Below the pieces are notes generated by a model. The model was not told where the DNA came from and did no database searches. It saw nothing but the letters and a program-made list of their open reading frames with translations. A stretch of 64,000 bases of DNA. Origin: Nocardioides rotundus (GTDB taxonomy: Bacteria > Actinomycetota > Actinomycetes > Propionibacteriales > Nocardioidaceae). The position numbers were made by a program, and so were the translations under genes. The DNA is taken from assembly GCF_019931675.1 (NCBI RefSeq), contig NZ_CP082922.1, positions 3,487,001 to 3,551,000 on the forward strand, given 5' to 3'. Shown here in pieces: positions 54,662 through 62,815 of the stretch (positions are counted from its first letter, which is position 1; each line of letters opens with the position of its first letter).

Positions 54662-55558
54662 TTAGTCGGCGTGCCCGTGCCGCTGCGCTTGGGTGACCTT
54701 GTCCTCGACAGTCGACCGCATGACGGTCTCGTTCTTGCGGTGGAGCGCGTTGTCGAGCCAGTCGGGCACGTAAGGATTGCTCTGTCGAAGCAACAGGACC
54801 TTGTCTTGCACGGCTCGTAGGTCGGCTTCGGTGGGCTCTCGCGAACCATCCATGCCCTTGGACCAGAGTTCGTTGACCTTGGCCTCTACGGATTCCTTGG
54901 TCCTGGCCGCCTCGAAGTTCGCCTTGACCTGCTCGCCGATCTCCTTGAATGGCGCGAGGGACGGGACGACGAGCGCCACAAAGGTGTCACCCGGCGAAAG
55001 GTTCGCGACCAGGGCGGCTACCCCAATGAGGGCGGCCAGGAGCAACGCCCCCGCAACGAGGATCCATCCCCATATGCGGTGCATCGTGGCCCCCCACCCG
55101 AAGTTCGACGACTGGCAGATCAGTACGTCGTAGGGGCGATGAGCCTTCCTGGTGTCTCCGTACCAGTTGGCGTCACGCGAGCCCTTGTAGCGCTCGGCAG
55201 CCCGAGCGATCACGATCTGTGGAGGACGGTCCGCGTGCATACTGCTCCAAGGCAGTCCGAATATCTCCGTGTCGAACTTCTCCTGCGTGGCGGCTGCACG
55301 CATGCGTAGCCACTTCTCGACGCCGCCGACGACGAACGAGGCGACGAGGAGAGCCACGCCACCCACACCGCCAACGGCCGTGCGAAGGTCCGGGTTCGCC
55401 AGCGAGACAACCACGGTTGCGACCGCCAGCAGGAAGACGACGAGGACTCGCCCTGCGAACACGAGTTTCGCGTCGCTATAGAGGCGAGCGAAGGCCCGAA
55501 CCAGCCGTCGCCGGTCGGCAGTGTTCTGGGACTCGAAGATCGGCGGGGTTGTGGTCAC
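54662..55558 (-). CDS. S-4TM family putative pore-forming effector
   Basis: Protein of 298 residues with four helices in two pairs (about 33-53, 62-80, 161-187, 190-205), and between them a cytoplasmic domain with WYGDTRKAHRPYDVLICQSSNFGWGATMHRI. This layout and the LICQ-SN signature match the S-4TM effector family predicted to act with SMODS nucleotidyltransferases in antiviral systems. A signal molecule would open the pore and kill or arrest the infected cell. GTG 55558 overlaps the restriction helicase stop by 4 bases. The C-terminus is long and charged and may regulate the channel. Confidence 0.82.
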   Translation of the reverse strand: MTTTPPIFESQNTADRRRLVRAFARLYSDAKLVFAGRVLVVFLLAVATVVVSLANPDLRTAVGGVGGVALLVASFVVGGVEKWLRMRAAATQEKFDTEIFGLPWSSMHADRPPQIVIARAAERYKGSRDANWYGDTRKAHRPYDVLICQSSNFGWGATMHRIWGWILVAGALLLAALIGVAALVANLSPGDTFVALVVPSLAPFKEIGEQVKANFEAARTKESVEAKVNELWSKGMDGSREPTEADLRAVQDKVLLLRQSNPYVPDWLDNALHRKNETVMRSTVEDKVTQAQRHGHAD

Positions 55559-58107
55559 TGGTACGCCTGCCCGCCGTTCTTGAGTGCCGTCCAGTTGCTG
55601 GCGGCGGCGATGACAGACTCTGAAACAAGCAGGTACGCCCACTTGTCGTGCACCGATTCCGATGCGTTGACCGTCTTGATCCATTCGCGGGCCGCGTCGC
55701 GCTTGGCGATGACGATGTTGGAGGTCATCTCGCTGTCGGCCTTGCCCTCAACGATCCAGTACGTGCCCTGGCTGTCGATGACGATGAAGTCGGGCTCGTA
55801 CTGCCGCTGGATCGCTGAGACGTGGTAGGGGATGCGGAGGGGCACGCTGTCGTTGATGCGGATCCACGCGTTCACCTCACCGGAGCCTTCGAAGAGGGAG
55901 GCGAGGCGAAACTCGGTGGAGTAGGCGTCGAAGGTGTTGATCTCGTAGATCGACTTGGTCCAGCCCTCGTAGGGGTAGTTGCGGGTGAACTCGGCACTGG
56001 TGGTGATGACGTGCCGGTCCGCCGGGGGACGGGCCTCGGTGACGGTCGGCGGCTCCGGCCACTTCACGTGGTCGACGTCCTTGACCTCACGGGCAGGAGT
56101 CGAGGTCTGCATGGAATTGATCCACTCCGCGAGCCGCGCGGTTGCGAGCCTGCCATGCTCGGCCCGCCAGGGCGTCTCAACGGTCACGTCAGCCCCGGCC
56201 ATGAACGCGCGGGCAATAGCGAGCGCCGCGTTCTGCTCGACAGCGTTCATGATGATCCCGTCGGTGCGCAGGAGCCGCTGCACAAGGTCGGTCTCGATGT
56301 CGCCGTAAGGGATCGCAGCCTGTGATGCTGCGACGGTGTAGGAGGCGTCGTGGATGACGACCTTCGCTCGGCCTTCCGCGTCGCGTTCGGCGTCGATGAC
56401 CTTCTGCAGGAGGGTCGGGGCGTCGTCGTTCGCAAACTGGCGTCCCAAGACCTCCACGTCGGTGAGGTTGACCGACGCGAGGCTGAACGGGTCGCGCTCC
56501 CACCGGGTGGTGACCCGAGGCAGGAACAGCGGGATGCGGATGCCGTCGAGCGTGCGGGGCGTCAGGACGCGGGCGAGGATCCGGGTCGCTTCTTCGGCGG
56601 TCTCGACGCGGGAGTCGAGGGTGGCGAGGCTAAGCCCGACGTGGGTCTGGTTTGGGTCGGCAGCAGGAATCTCGTCGGCGTCAAAGAGGCCCAACTGGTC
56701 CGGGTCCGTGGCGGCAGCACCGGGCAGTTGAATCTGCACCTCGCCCGAAGTGGGCATGGCCTCTTCGGGGAGGTCACCGCTAGCGGTGAGCGGCACACCG
56801 GGCACGTTCTGACCGGTCTTCGGGTTCACCACGACCGTGGCGGATGCAGTGCGCTCCCCAAGGGTCTCTTCCAGCAGGGCGCGTGCGCGCTTGAGGAGTG
56901 CGGAGAACGAGTTGTGAGACAGCACCTCAACGGTGTCGAGCATCGGGTTGCCGGTGCGCTGTCCGAACGGAAGCCGGAGCCCGCGTCCAAGGATCTGCTC
57001 GGTCAGCAGGGACGATTCGAGTGCCTTAGTCGAGGAGATGACGTAGATGTTCTTGACGTCCCAACCCTCCTTGAGCATGTCCACGGAGACGACCGCGCGA
57101 ATCGGGCTGTTGGGGTCTTCGAGGGTGTCGAGGAGGCGAAGGGTCTCCTCGGTCTCCTCGGAGTTGACCGAAAGCACCCTCTCGGGGCTGCCGAGCATGT
57201 CGGGTCCAGCGAGGAGGTCGCGGTACTCGTTGGCTTCGTCGATGGTCTGGGTGACCACGAACAGGATGGGTTCGACGTATGGCTTCTTGGTCTGCTGGCA
57301 GTATGCGCGCATCGCTGCCGCCTTGGCGTCGAGCAGGGTGATCCCGTCCGCCAACTGAGTGCGCGCGTCCTTGATGCCGTCCTGTCGAGAGACGAGCACG
57401 GGGATCTTCACGTACCCGTCGGCGATGGCCTCCGATAGCCGGTACCGGAAGACGATCTTCCCCTCCGGAGTGGATGGATGCGGGGTGGCGGTGAGCCCGA
57501 TCATGGCGGCAGGCTTGAGGTCGTCGATCGCGGCTTGGAACTTGGTTGCGGTTCCGGAGTAGTAGATGTGGTGCTCGTCGGCGATAACCACGAGGTCGTC
57601 GGCGGCCGTCAGGTAGTCGTAGAGGCCCTGACCGAGGGTCTCGTGGGGTCGGCGCGCTCGGCGCTGTGCTTCGTCGCCACCCTTGCCCGTTCCGAGAAGC
57701 GACTGGACGGTGAACACGAACACCTTGAACGCGTTGTCATCTTCCAGCGCAGCCGCGACCTCACCACGGTCCACGCTGTCGAGCGTGATGACAACCGGGT
57801 TGCATTGAAGACCCCGGATGTACTTCCGGTGTCCGGGAGTGAGGTTCTGGATCGTCTTATTCTGGATCGTCGATCCCGGGGTCACGATGACGACGTTGCG
57901 CACACCTGACGCCTGCAGGTAGTCGAGCATCCCGCCACCGATGTAGGTCTTCCCTACGCCGGTGGCGAGGTCGGCCACCATCTCGGTGCCGTGCTCTGCG
58001 GTGTTCAGGACCTCTGCGAGCCGGTTCAGCGCCAATTGGTTGGGTTCGCGCAGGTCGAGTGTGTCGGAGATTCGCTCAACGAGAGCCTCGTCGTACGGGA
58101 TGCTCAC
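55555..58107 (-). CDS. Type III restriction enzyme Res subunit (helicase-nuclease)
   Basis: Protein of 850 residues. Helicase motifs: Walker A ATGVGKT (48-54), DEHH (177-180) in VVIADEHHIYY, motif III-like GLTATPHP and motif VI QILGRGLRLP near 375. A C-terminal PD-(D/E)XK-type nuclease is seen as YEPDFIVIDSQGTYWIVEGK (about 770-790), as in Res subunits of type III systems. It needs the Mod methylase to recognise DNA. GTG 58107 overlaps the methylase stop by 4 bases and the gene itself overlaps the S-4TM start by 4 bases. Confidence 0.9.
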   Translation of the reverse strand: MSIPYDEALVERISDTLDLREPNQLALNRLAEVLNTAEHGTEMVADLATGVGKTYIGGGMLDYLQASGVRNVVIVTPGSTIQNKTIQNLTPGHRKYIRGLQCNPVVITLDSVDRGEVAAALEDDNAFKVFVFTVQSLLGTGKGGDEAQRRARRPHETLGQGLYDYLTAADDLVVIADEHHIYYSGTATKFQAAIDDLKPAAMIGLTATPHPSTPEGKIVFRYRLSEAIADGYVKIPVLVSRQDGIKDARTQLADGITLLDAKAAAMRAYCQQTKKPYVEPILFVVTQTIDEANEYRDLLAGPDMLGSPERVLSVNSEETEETLRLLDTLEDPNSPIRAVVSVDMLKEGWDVKNIYVISSTKALESSLLTEQILGRGLRLPFGQRTGNPMLDTVEVLSHNSFSALLKRARALLEETLGERTASATVVVNPKTGQNVPGVPLTASGDLPEEAMPTSGEVQIQLPGAAATDPDQLGLFDADEIPAADPNQTHVGLSLATLDSRVETAEEATRILARVLTPRTLDGIRIPLFLPRVTTRWERDPFSLASVNLTDVEVLGRQFANDDAPTLLQKVIDAERDAEGRAKVVIHDASYTVAASQAAIPYGDIETDLVQRLLRTDGIIMNAVEQNAALAIARAFMAGADVTVETPWRAEHGRLATARLAEWINSMQTSTPAREVKDVDHVKWPEPPTVTEARPPADRHVITTSAEFTRNYPYEGWTKSIYEINTFDAYSTEFRLASLFEGSGEVNAWIRINDSVPLRIPYHVSAIQRQYEPDFIVIDSQGTYWIVEGKADSEMTSNIVIAKRDAAREWIKTVNASESVHDKWAYLLVSESVIAAASNWTALKNGGQAYQ

Positions 58108-60107
58108 GGCTCGACCCCTTCTTCAACGGTCACCTGCACGGCGCGTTCGGCTGCGGCGAGTCGGCGACGGGTGCGCTGCGCTCCGGCCGAGAGCAGGTCG
58201 CGGGGAGCCTTACGGATCCGCGACCCCTTCGACGCTTCCCGGAGCGCTTCTTCAGTGCCCGGCAGGACGGCTTGAGCGACGATCGTGACGCTCTCCCTGT
58301 CACCGAGTTCGCTCGCGACCTGGCGGACCTCCTCGGGTCCGACGGCACCGTCGAACACTGCGAGCCGCATGCGACCCTGCTGCCCACAGAAGATGCCGTC
58401 CGGCTTCCATTCGAAGCCCAACTGGCCAGACACGGCGCGCGCGAATCGTCCGTTGGTAGCCCACTCGGCGAGCAAGACTCCGAAGGGCGTTGGCTCGTAC
58501 ATGGAGGGTGCGATCCGGACCTGCCTGAATCCGCCGCCGCCATGCCAGTTGACGGTTACGGCGTCTTCGGTCTTCGTGGCTGACTTCAACTGCCGCTTCA
58601 CGGATGCGGTGACGTCGACGTCCGTTGCTGCGCTGGATGCGAACTTCCTGATCAGGCTCAGCAGGGACTTCGTTTCGTCGGCGTCGAGCGAGGTGGTGCC
58701 GCTCTTCGCGGCTGCTCGGACGACCTTGGCAAGTTCCGCTGCAACATCGACTGTGATGGGCGCACCGGGCTTCTCGGGGTCGCTCATCGTGTCGAGCACC
58801 TTCCCGAGAACGGTGTTGAACTCCTTGGCGTCCTGCGGAGTCACATCGTCGGGCAGAATGACGCCTTCGGCGGCGACGCGTTCGGTCGTGCTGGTGATGC
58901 CGCCGGGATCGTCGTTGGTGACGACGCGCTGGAGGCGCGGCAGCGCGAAGGTCTCGATGTTCGTGGGTGAGAGTTCGCTGGTCACCCACCGTCGTCCCAT
59001 CTTGTGCGCCGTCGCTGCGGTTGCCCCTGAACCGGCGAAGCAGTCCAGAACGATGTCGCCCGGCCGCGTGGCGGAGTCGATGATGAACTGCATCAGCCGC
59101 TCGGGCTTGGGCGTGTCGAAGAGGTCCGGCGTCAGCATGTCTGGAAACAGCGCCTTGAGGTGGTTCTTGGCCTGGCGACTGCTGCCGGTCTTCTGGTTGG
59201 AGAACCAGATGTCGCTCGGAGGCAGACCCGCTTGATCCCACAGATATGCGATGCGCTTGACGGCCGTCTGATCGGCGTTGAAGAACAGTTCGCCAGATGC
59301 CATCTTCTCGTCGAAGGTGGCGCGTTCCCATCGCCAGCCGTTCTTGGGGTGCTTGATGACGTTTCCGTTGGGCGCGACCACGTCGTACATGAGGTTGGGA
59401 CGAACCTTCGGATTCTGGACGTCTCGCCCGTCGTACCACGGACCCCGTGGATCGCTGTTGGGGTTCCTGTAGTGCCGGGACTTCTCGGGGTCCAGCAGGT
59501 GGTAGGGCCGCCAGCCAGCCTGCGCGCCGTAGACCAGTATCACGTTGTGGTCCTTGGCGAAGCCCTTGGCGTTGTTGCTACTGCTGTCCGTTGCGCGCCA
59601 TGCGATCTGCGCAACGAACGCTCCTGCTCCGAAGACCTCATCCATGACGGCGCGCATGCGGTGAATCTCGACATCGTCGAGGTGCACCCAGATTGAACCG
59701 TCGTTCGAGAGAAGGTCCTTCATTAGTAGCAGGCGGTCACGCATGAAGGACAGCCAGGTCGAGTGCTCCATCCAGTCGTCGTAGTGCTCGAACGTCTGGC
59801 CGGTGTTGAACGGCGGGTCGATGTAGATCAGTTTGACCTTGCCCCGGTACTCGCGGGCGTACTCGGGAACCTCCGCCAGAACCCTCAGGGCGTCGAGGCT
59901 GTCACCGGTGAAGAGGAGGTTGTCGGCGTGGGGGTTTGCCCCGTTCACGTCGCCGCAAGCGTCAGTGAAGTCGGTCAGCCGAACCTCTGATGCCGCCGGA
60001 TGATCGCGCTCGACCCAGACCGGCTTGCCGTCCTCGCCCTTCGGGACCAGCAGGAACTTGTCCTTGTTGGGCCAGGTGAGTTCGAGCCTCATCCCCCGGT
60101 TCTCCAC
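58104..60107 (-). CDS. Type III modification DNA methyltransferase (Mod)
   Basis: Protein of 667 residues. Motif IV DPPF is at 97-100 (IYIDPPFNTG) and motif I, LDCFAGSGATAATA, near 354. The order IV before I is the beta class typical of type III Mod proteins that methylate adenine. The region between and after holds the target-recognition parts. GTG 60107 has AGGAG 8 bases upstream; ATG 60092 is an alternative. It is first gene of the unit that continues into Res, the S-4TM effector and the two NTases. Confidence 0.9.
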   Translation of the reverse strand: MENRGMRLELTWPNKDKFLLVPKGEDGKPVWVERDHPAASEVRLTDFTDACGDVNGANPHADNLLFTGDSLDALRVLAEVPEYAREYRGKVKLIYIDPPFNTGQTFEHYDDWMEHSTWLSFMRDRLLLMKDLLSNDGSIWVHLDDVEIHRMRAVMDEVFGAGAFVAQIAWRATDSSSNNAKGFAKDHNVILVYGAQAGWRPYHLLDPEKSRHYRNPNSDPRGPWYDGRDVQNPKVRPNLMYDVVAPNGNVIKHPKNGWRWERATFDEKMASGELFFNADQTAVKRIAYLWDQAGLPPSDIWFSNQKTGSSRQAKNHLKALFPDMLTPDLFDTPKPERLMQFIIDSATRPGDIVLDCFAGSGATAATAHKMGRRWVTSELSPTNIETFALPRLQRVVTNDDPGGITSTTERVAAEGVILPDDVTPQDAKEFNTVLGKVLDTMSDPEKPGAPITVDVAAELAKVVRAAAKSGTTSLDADETKSLLSLIRKFASSAATDVDVTASVKRQLKSATKTEDAVTVNWHGGGGFRQVRIAPSMYEPTPFGVLLAEWATNGRFARAVSGQLGFEWKPDGIFCGQQGRMRLAVFDGAVGPEEVRQVASELGDRESVTIVAQAVLPGTEEALREASKGSRIRKAPRDLLSAGAQRTRRRLAAAERAVQVTVEEGVEP

Positions 60108-60302
60108 TGCTGCTTCTCCTGTTGGTCTGGACGTATCCCTGATTCGGGAGCAGCGTCGACATCGGCAGGAGTGCCGGTTGGCCGTACTCCGTCGATTCAG
60201 GCCCCATGGCGTGGCATACGTCGTGTCAATCACGCGGACTCACCTTAGGCAAAGCCGTGCCGAGATACGTCTAAACGCGCCCGCTCGACCCGCCCGACGC
60301 GA

Positions 60303-60658
60303 TCAGGAGCAGCCGCAAGAGGGCGTGGGGAGGCCCATTGCCAGCACGGCGACCTCGGCTACGACGCCTTCTGGCGTGTCTTCGATGCCTTGGGAGACGA
60401 AGGGTTCTCCGGCGGCGGCGGCGTGGCGATACCGAGCGAGCAGTCGTTCGGCTTCTTCGGGCGTGTGGGCCGCGCGGAGCACCTTCGTGATGAAATCGCG
60501 TGGGGTGCCGTCGTCGGCGAGCAGGTCGGGGATGTCGGCGGAAGGCCGGTCGTAGAGGTTGCTCATCGCGGTGGGGTCGTTGGCGATGGCGGATGCCTGG
60601 TGCCCGGTGAACCCGTGGCTGTGGAAGAGGCTGGCAGCGGTCTCGTCGACGGCGTGCT
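60303..60658 (-). pseudogene. 5'-truncated gene fragment at the island's right end
   Basis: A frame with clear coding character (VDETAASLFHSHGFTGHQASAIANDPTAMSNLYDRPSADIPDLLADDGTPRDFITKVLRAAHTPEEAERLL…) and no start before it meets a junction at about 60660. It ends in LPTPSCGCS. An internal ATG at 60566 could start an 87-residue protein. The original gene is unrecognised. It abuts the 3' end of a different gene on the other strand, as if two broken genes were joined. Confidence 0.6.
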
Positions 60659-60661
60659 TAA

Positions 60662-60796
60662 TACGGCGACCCCTACGTGCCCCGCCGCAAGCGCAAGGGC
60701 GAACACGCCACCACCCACCTCCCGCCTGGCACCAAGGGCACGCGCGGAGACCCCGACTACGACGAGTCGGACTCCGACAGCGAAGAAGCCGCCTGA
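60662..60796 (+). pseudogene. 3' fragment of a lost gene
   Basis: An open frame beginning just after a TAA (60659-60661): YGDPYVPRRKRKGEHATTHLPPGTKGTRGDPDYDESDSDSEEAA and stop. The basic-then-acidic tail resembles the C-terminus of replication or mobile-element proteins, but the family is not certain. A hairpin terminator follows at 60820-60861 as expected for a former gene end. Confidence 0.55.
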
Positions 60797-60819
60797 CCAG
60801 CACCGGTCACCACACCCGC

Positions 60820-60861
60820 AAGACCCGCTCGAACCGGCGTACCCGGTTTCGGGCGGGTCTT
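60820..60861 (+). terminator. Terminator of the lost plus-strand gene
   Basis: AAGACCCGCTCGAACCGG pairs with CCGGTTTCGGGCGGGTCTT around CGTAC (about 17 pairs with small mismatches), followed by TCGTCATT. It is a strong rho-independent-like structure beyond the fragment ending at 60796. Confidence 0.75.
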
Positions 60862-60937
60862 CGTCATTACCGGCTCGCGCATACGCGCTGACAAGCGGCT
60901 GAAGCCCTCGCCCGGTGGCCCGGATGTCCAGAGACGC

Positions 60938-60984
60938 CGAGAGCCACCCTCGGTCCCGATTCCTCGGGCCTCAGGTGGCTCTCG
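60938..60984. terminator. Hairpin between the island and tRNA-Ser
   Basis: CGAGAGCCACC (60938-60948) and GGTGGCTCTCG (60974-60984) form an 11-bp stem. It lies about 140 bases beyond the gene fragment and may insulate the tRNA gene. Confidence 0.5.
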
Positions 60985-61002
60985 TCAGACTTTCGTCTGC
61001 TT

Positions 61003-61026
61003 GGCTACAGATCTTGGTCTGTAGCC
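61003..61026 (-). terminator. tRNA-Ser terminator hairpin
   Basis: A 9-bp stem, GGCTACAGA paired with TCTGTAGCC, just past the tRNA 3' end on the minus strand. A smaller CAGAC/GTCTG hairpin lies beyond it. Confidence 0.6.
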
Positions 61027-61029
61027 CGT

Positions 61030-61119
61030 TGGCGGTGGCGGAGGGATTTGAACCCTCGGTGGACTTGCGCCCACAAACGCTTTCGAGGCGTTCTCCTTAG
61101 GCCGCTCGGACACGCCACC
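61030..61119 (-). tRNA. tRNA-Ser (anticodon CGA)
   Basis: Class II tRNA on the minus strand: acceptor GGTGGCG (ending at 61119) pairs with CGCCACC, anticodon loop CTCGAAA with anticodon CGA, large variable arm, T-arm GGGTTCAAATCCC, discriminator G and encoded CCA (61030-61032). It flanks the right side of the accessory island. Confidence 0.95.
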
Positions 61120-61213
61120 GCCGGAGAGGCTACCTGAGCCCCAGCGCCCGACGCACATCGAAGACGACCCGACCCCCTCCCCGAAACGGGCGGATCGTGG
61201 ATAGGTTCCGTGC

Positions 61214-62815
61214 ATGGCAGGCACGAAGCGGTGGATCGCGCCGCAGGACGCGATGTTCCTCTGGGGCGAGACCCCGGACACGAAGATGCACGTCGCGTCG
61301 CTGACGATCTTCACCCCGCCGCCCGACGCCGGGCCGACGTACCTCCGCGACCTGCAGGAGGAGCTGCGCCACGCCCCGGTCGAGTCGCCGTGGGACCTCA
61401 AGCTCAGCCACCCCAAGCTGCTCACCCACCCGCTCCAGTCGTGGGTGCGCGACGACGACTTCGACATCGACTACCACGTACGGCGCTCCGCGCTGGCCTC
61501 GCCCGGCGACGAGCGCGAGCTCGGCATCCTGGTCAGCCGGCTGCACTCCAACCAGCTCGACTTCACCCGCCCGCCGTGGGAGCTGCACGTGATCGAGGGG
61601 CTCGAGGGTGGCCGGTTCGCGACGTACGTGAAGGTGCACCACGCGCTGGTCGACGGCTACACCGGCAACCAGATCTTCTCCCGGGCGATGTCGACCGACC
61701 CCGACGACCGCACGCACCCGTTCTTCTTCTCCCTGGAGAAGCCGCGGCGGGAGAAGGCACCCACGGAGGTGTCCTCGCTGCTGGGCCAGGTGGTCGGCAC
61801 GGTGACCGGAACGGCACGCGGAGCGGTGAGCCTGGCCGGGGCGGCCGCGGACGTCGGCGCGAACGCGGCGAAGGCGATCGCCTCGCTCGAGGTGGGCGGG
61901 CGCAACGACGCCGACCTGACCAACCCGTTCTCCGCGCCCGACACGATCCTGCAGCGGCCGACGGGACGCAACCGCCGCTTCGCCACCCAGCAGTACGACA
62001 TCTCCCGGCTGCGCGCGATCGCCGACGCGTCCGGCGGCACCATCAACGACGTGGTGATGGCGATCTGCGGCGCCGGGCTGCGCCGGTTCCTCCTGGAGCA
62101 GGACGCGCTGCCCGACAAGCCGCTGGTGGCCTTCATGCCGGTCAACCTGCGCGAGGAGGGCACCGAGGGCGGCGGCAACAAGGTCGGTGCGCTGCTCGCG
62201 TCGATGGGCACCGACCAAGAGGACCCGAAGGCCGAGCTGGAGGCCGTGATCCGCTCAACCACGGGCGCGAAGGGCCAGATGGCCGGCCTGGGACAGGGCG
62301 CCGCGCTGGCCTACTCCGGCTATCTGCTCGCGCCGGGCGCCTTCCAGGTGCTCGCCGCGCTGGCGGGCCTCCAGCACAACCCGCTGCCCACCGCGTTCAA
62401 CGTCTGCCTGTCCAACGTGCCCGGGCCGCGTGAGGCGCGCTACCTGCGCGGCGCGCGGATCGAGGCGACCTACCCCGTCTCCATCCCGATCCACGGCATG
62501 GCGCTCAACATCACCCTGCAGTCCTACGCCGGCACCCTCAACCTCGGGTTCGTCGGCTGCCGCGACGCCGTCCCCTCGCTGCAGCACCTGGCCGTCTACA
62601 CCGGCGAGGCGCTGCAGGCGCTGGAGAAGGCGTACGGCGTGGGGCCGGCCGCCACGGCGAAGAAGAAGGCCCCCGCGAAGAAGACGTCCGCCACGAAGGC
62701 CCCGGCCACGAAGGCGGCGAAGAAGAAGGCGCCCGCCAAGAAGGCTGCTACGAAGAAGAAGGCCCCCGCGAAGAGGACGACCAGCAAGAAGCCCGCCACC
62801 AGGAAGGCTCCATGA
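61214..62815 (+). CDS. WS/DGAT-family O-acyltransferase with a lysine-rich tail
   Basis: Protein of 533 residues of the bifunctional wax ester synthase/diacylglycerol acyltransferase family. It makes storage lipids from acyl-CoA and an alcohol or diacylglycerol. The active-site motif HHALVDG has catalytic His142/His143 and Asp147. Residues 481-533 are an unusual tail of KKKAPAKK and KKAATKKKAPAKR-type repeats, like histone H1 or AlkB-type basic tails, absent from typical members. TAGGTT (61202-61207) ends 6 bases before ATG 61214, so it is likely leaderless. The stop overlaps the PlsB-like gene by 4 bases. Confidence 0.92.
   Translation: MAGTKRWIAPQDAMFLWGETPDTKMHVASLTIFTPPPDAGPTYLRDLQEELRHAPVESPWDLKLSHPKLLTHPLQSWVRDDDFDIDYHVRRSALASPGDERELGILVSRLHSNQLDFTRPPWELHVIEGLEGGRFATYVKVHHALVDGYTGNQIFSRAMSTDPDDRTHPFFFSLEKPRREKAPTEVSSLLGQVVGTVTGTARGAVSLAGAAADVGANAAKAIASLEVGGRNDADLTNPFSAPDTILQRPTGRNRRFATQQYDISRLRAIADASGGTINDVVMAICGAGLRRFLLEQDALPDKPLVAFMPVNLREEGTEGGGNKVGALLASMGTDQEDPKAELEAVIRSTTGAKGQMAGLGQGAALAYSGYLLAPGAFQVLAALAGLQHNPLPTAFNVCLSNVPGPREARYLRGARIEATYPVSIPIHGMALNITLQSYAGTLNLGFVGCRDAVPSLQHLAVYTGEALQALEKAYGVGPAATAKKKAPAKKTSATKAPATKAAKKKAPAKKAATKKKAPAKRTTSKKPATRKAP

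Noticed and set aside
61030..61119. tRNA-Ser(CGA) as the attachment site of the defence island
   Set aside because: No copy of its 3' end was seen at the left edge near 50.3-50.5 kb and no integrase gene is present, so integration there is only suspected.
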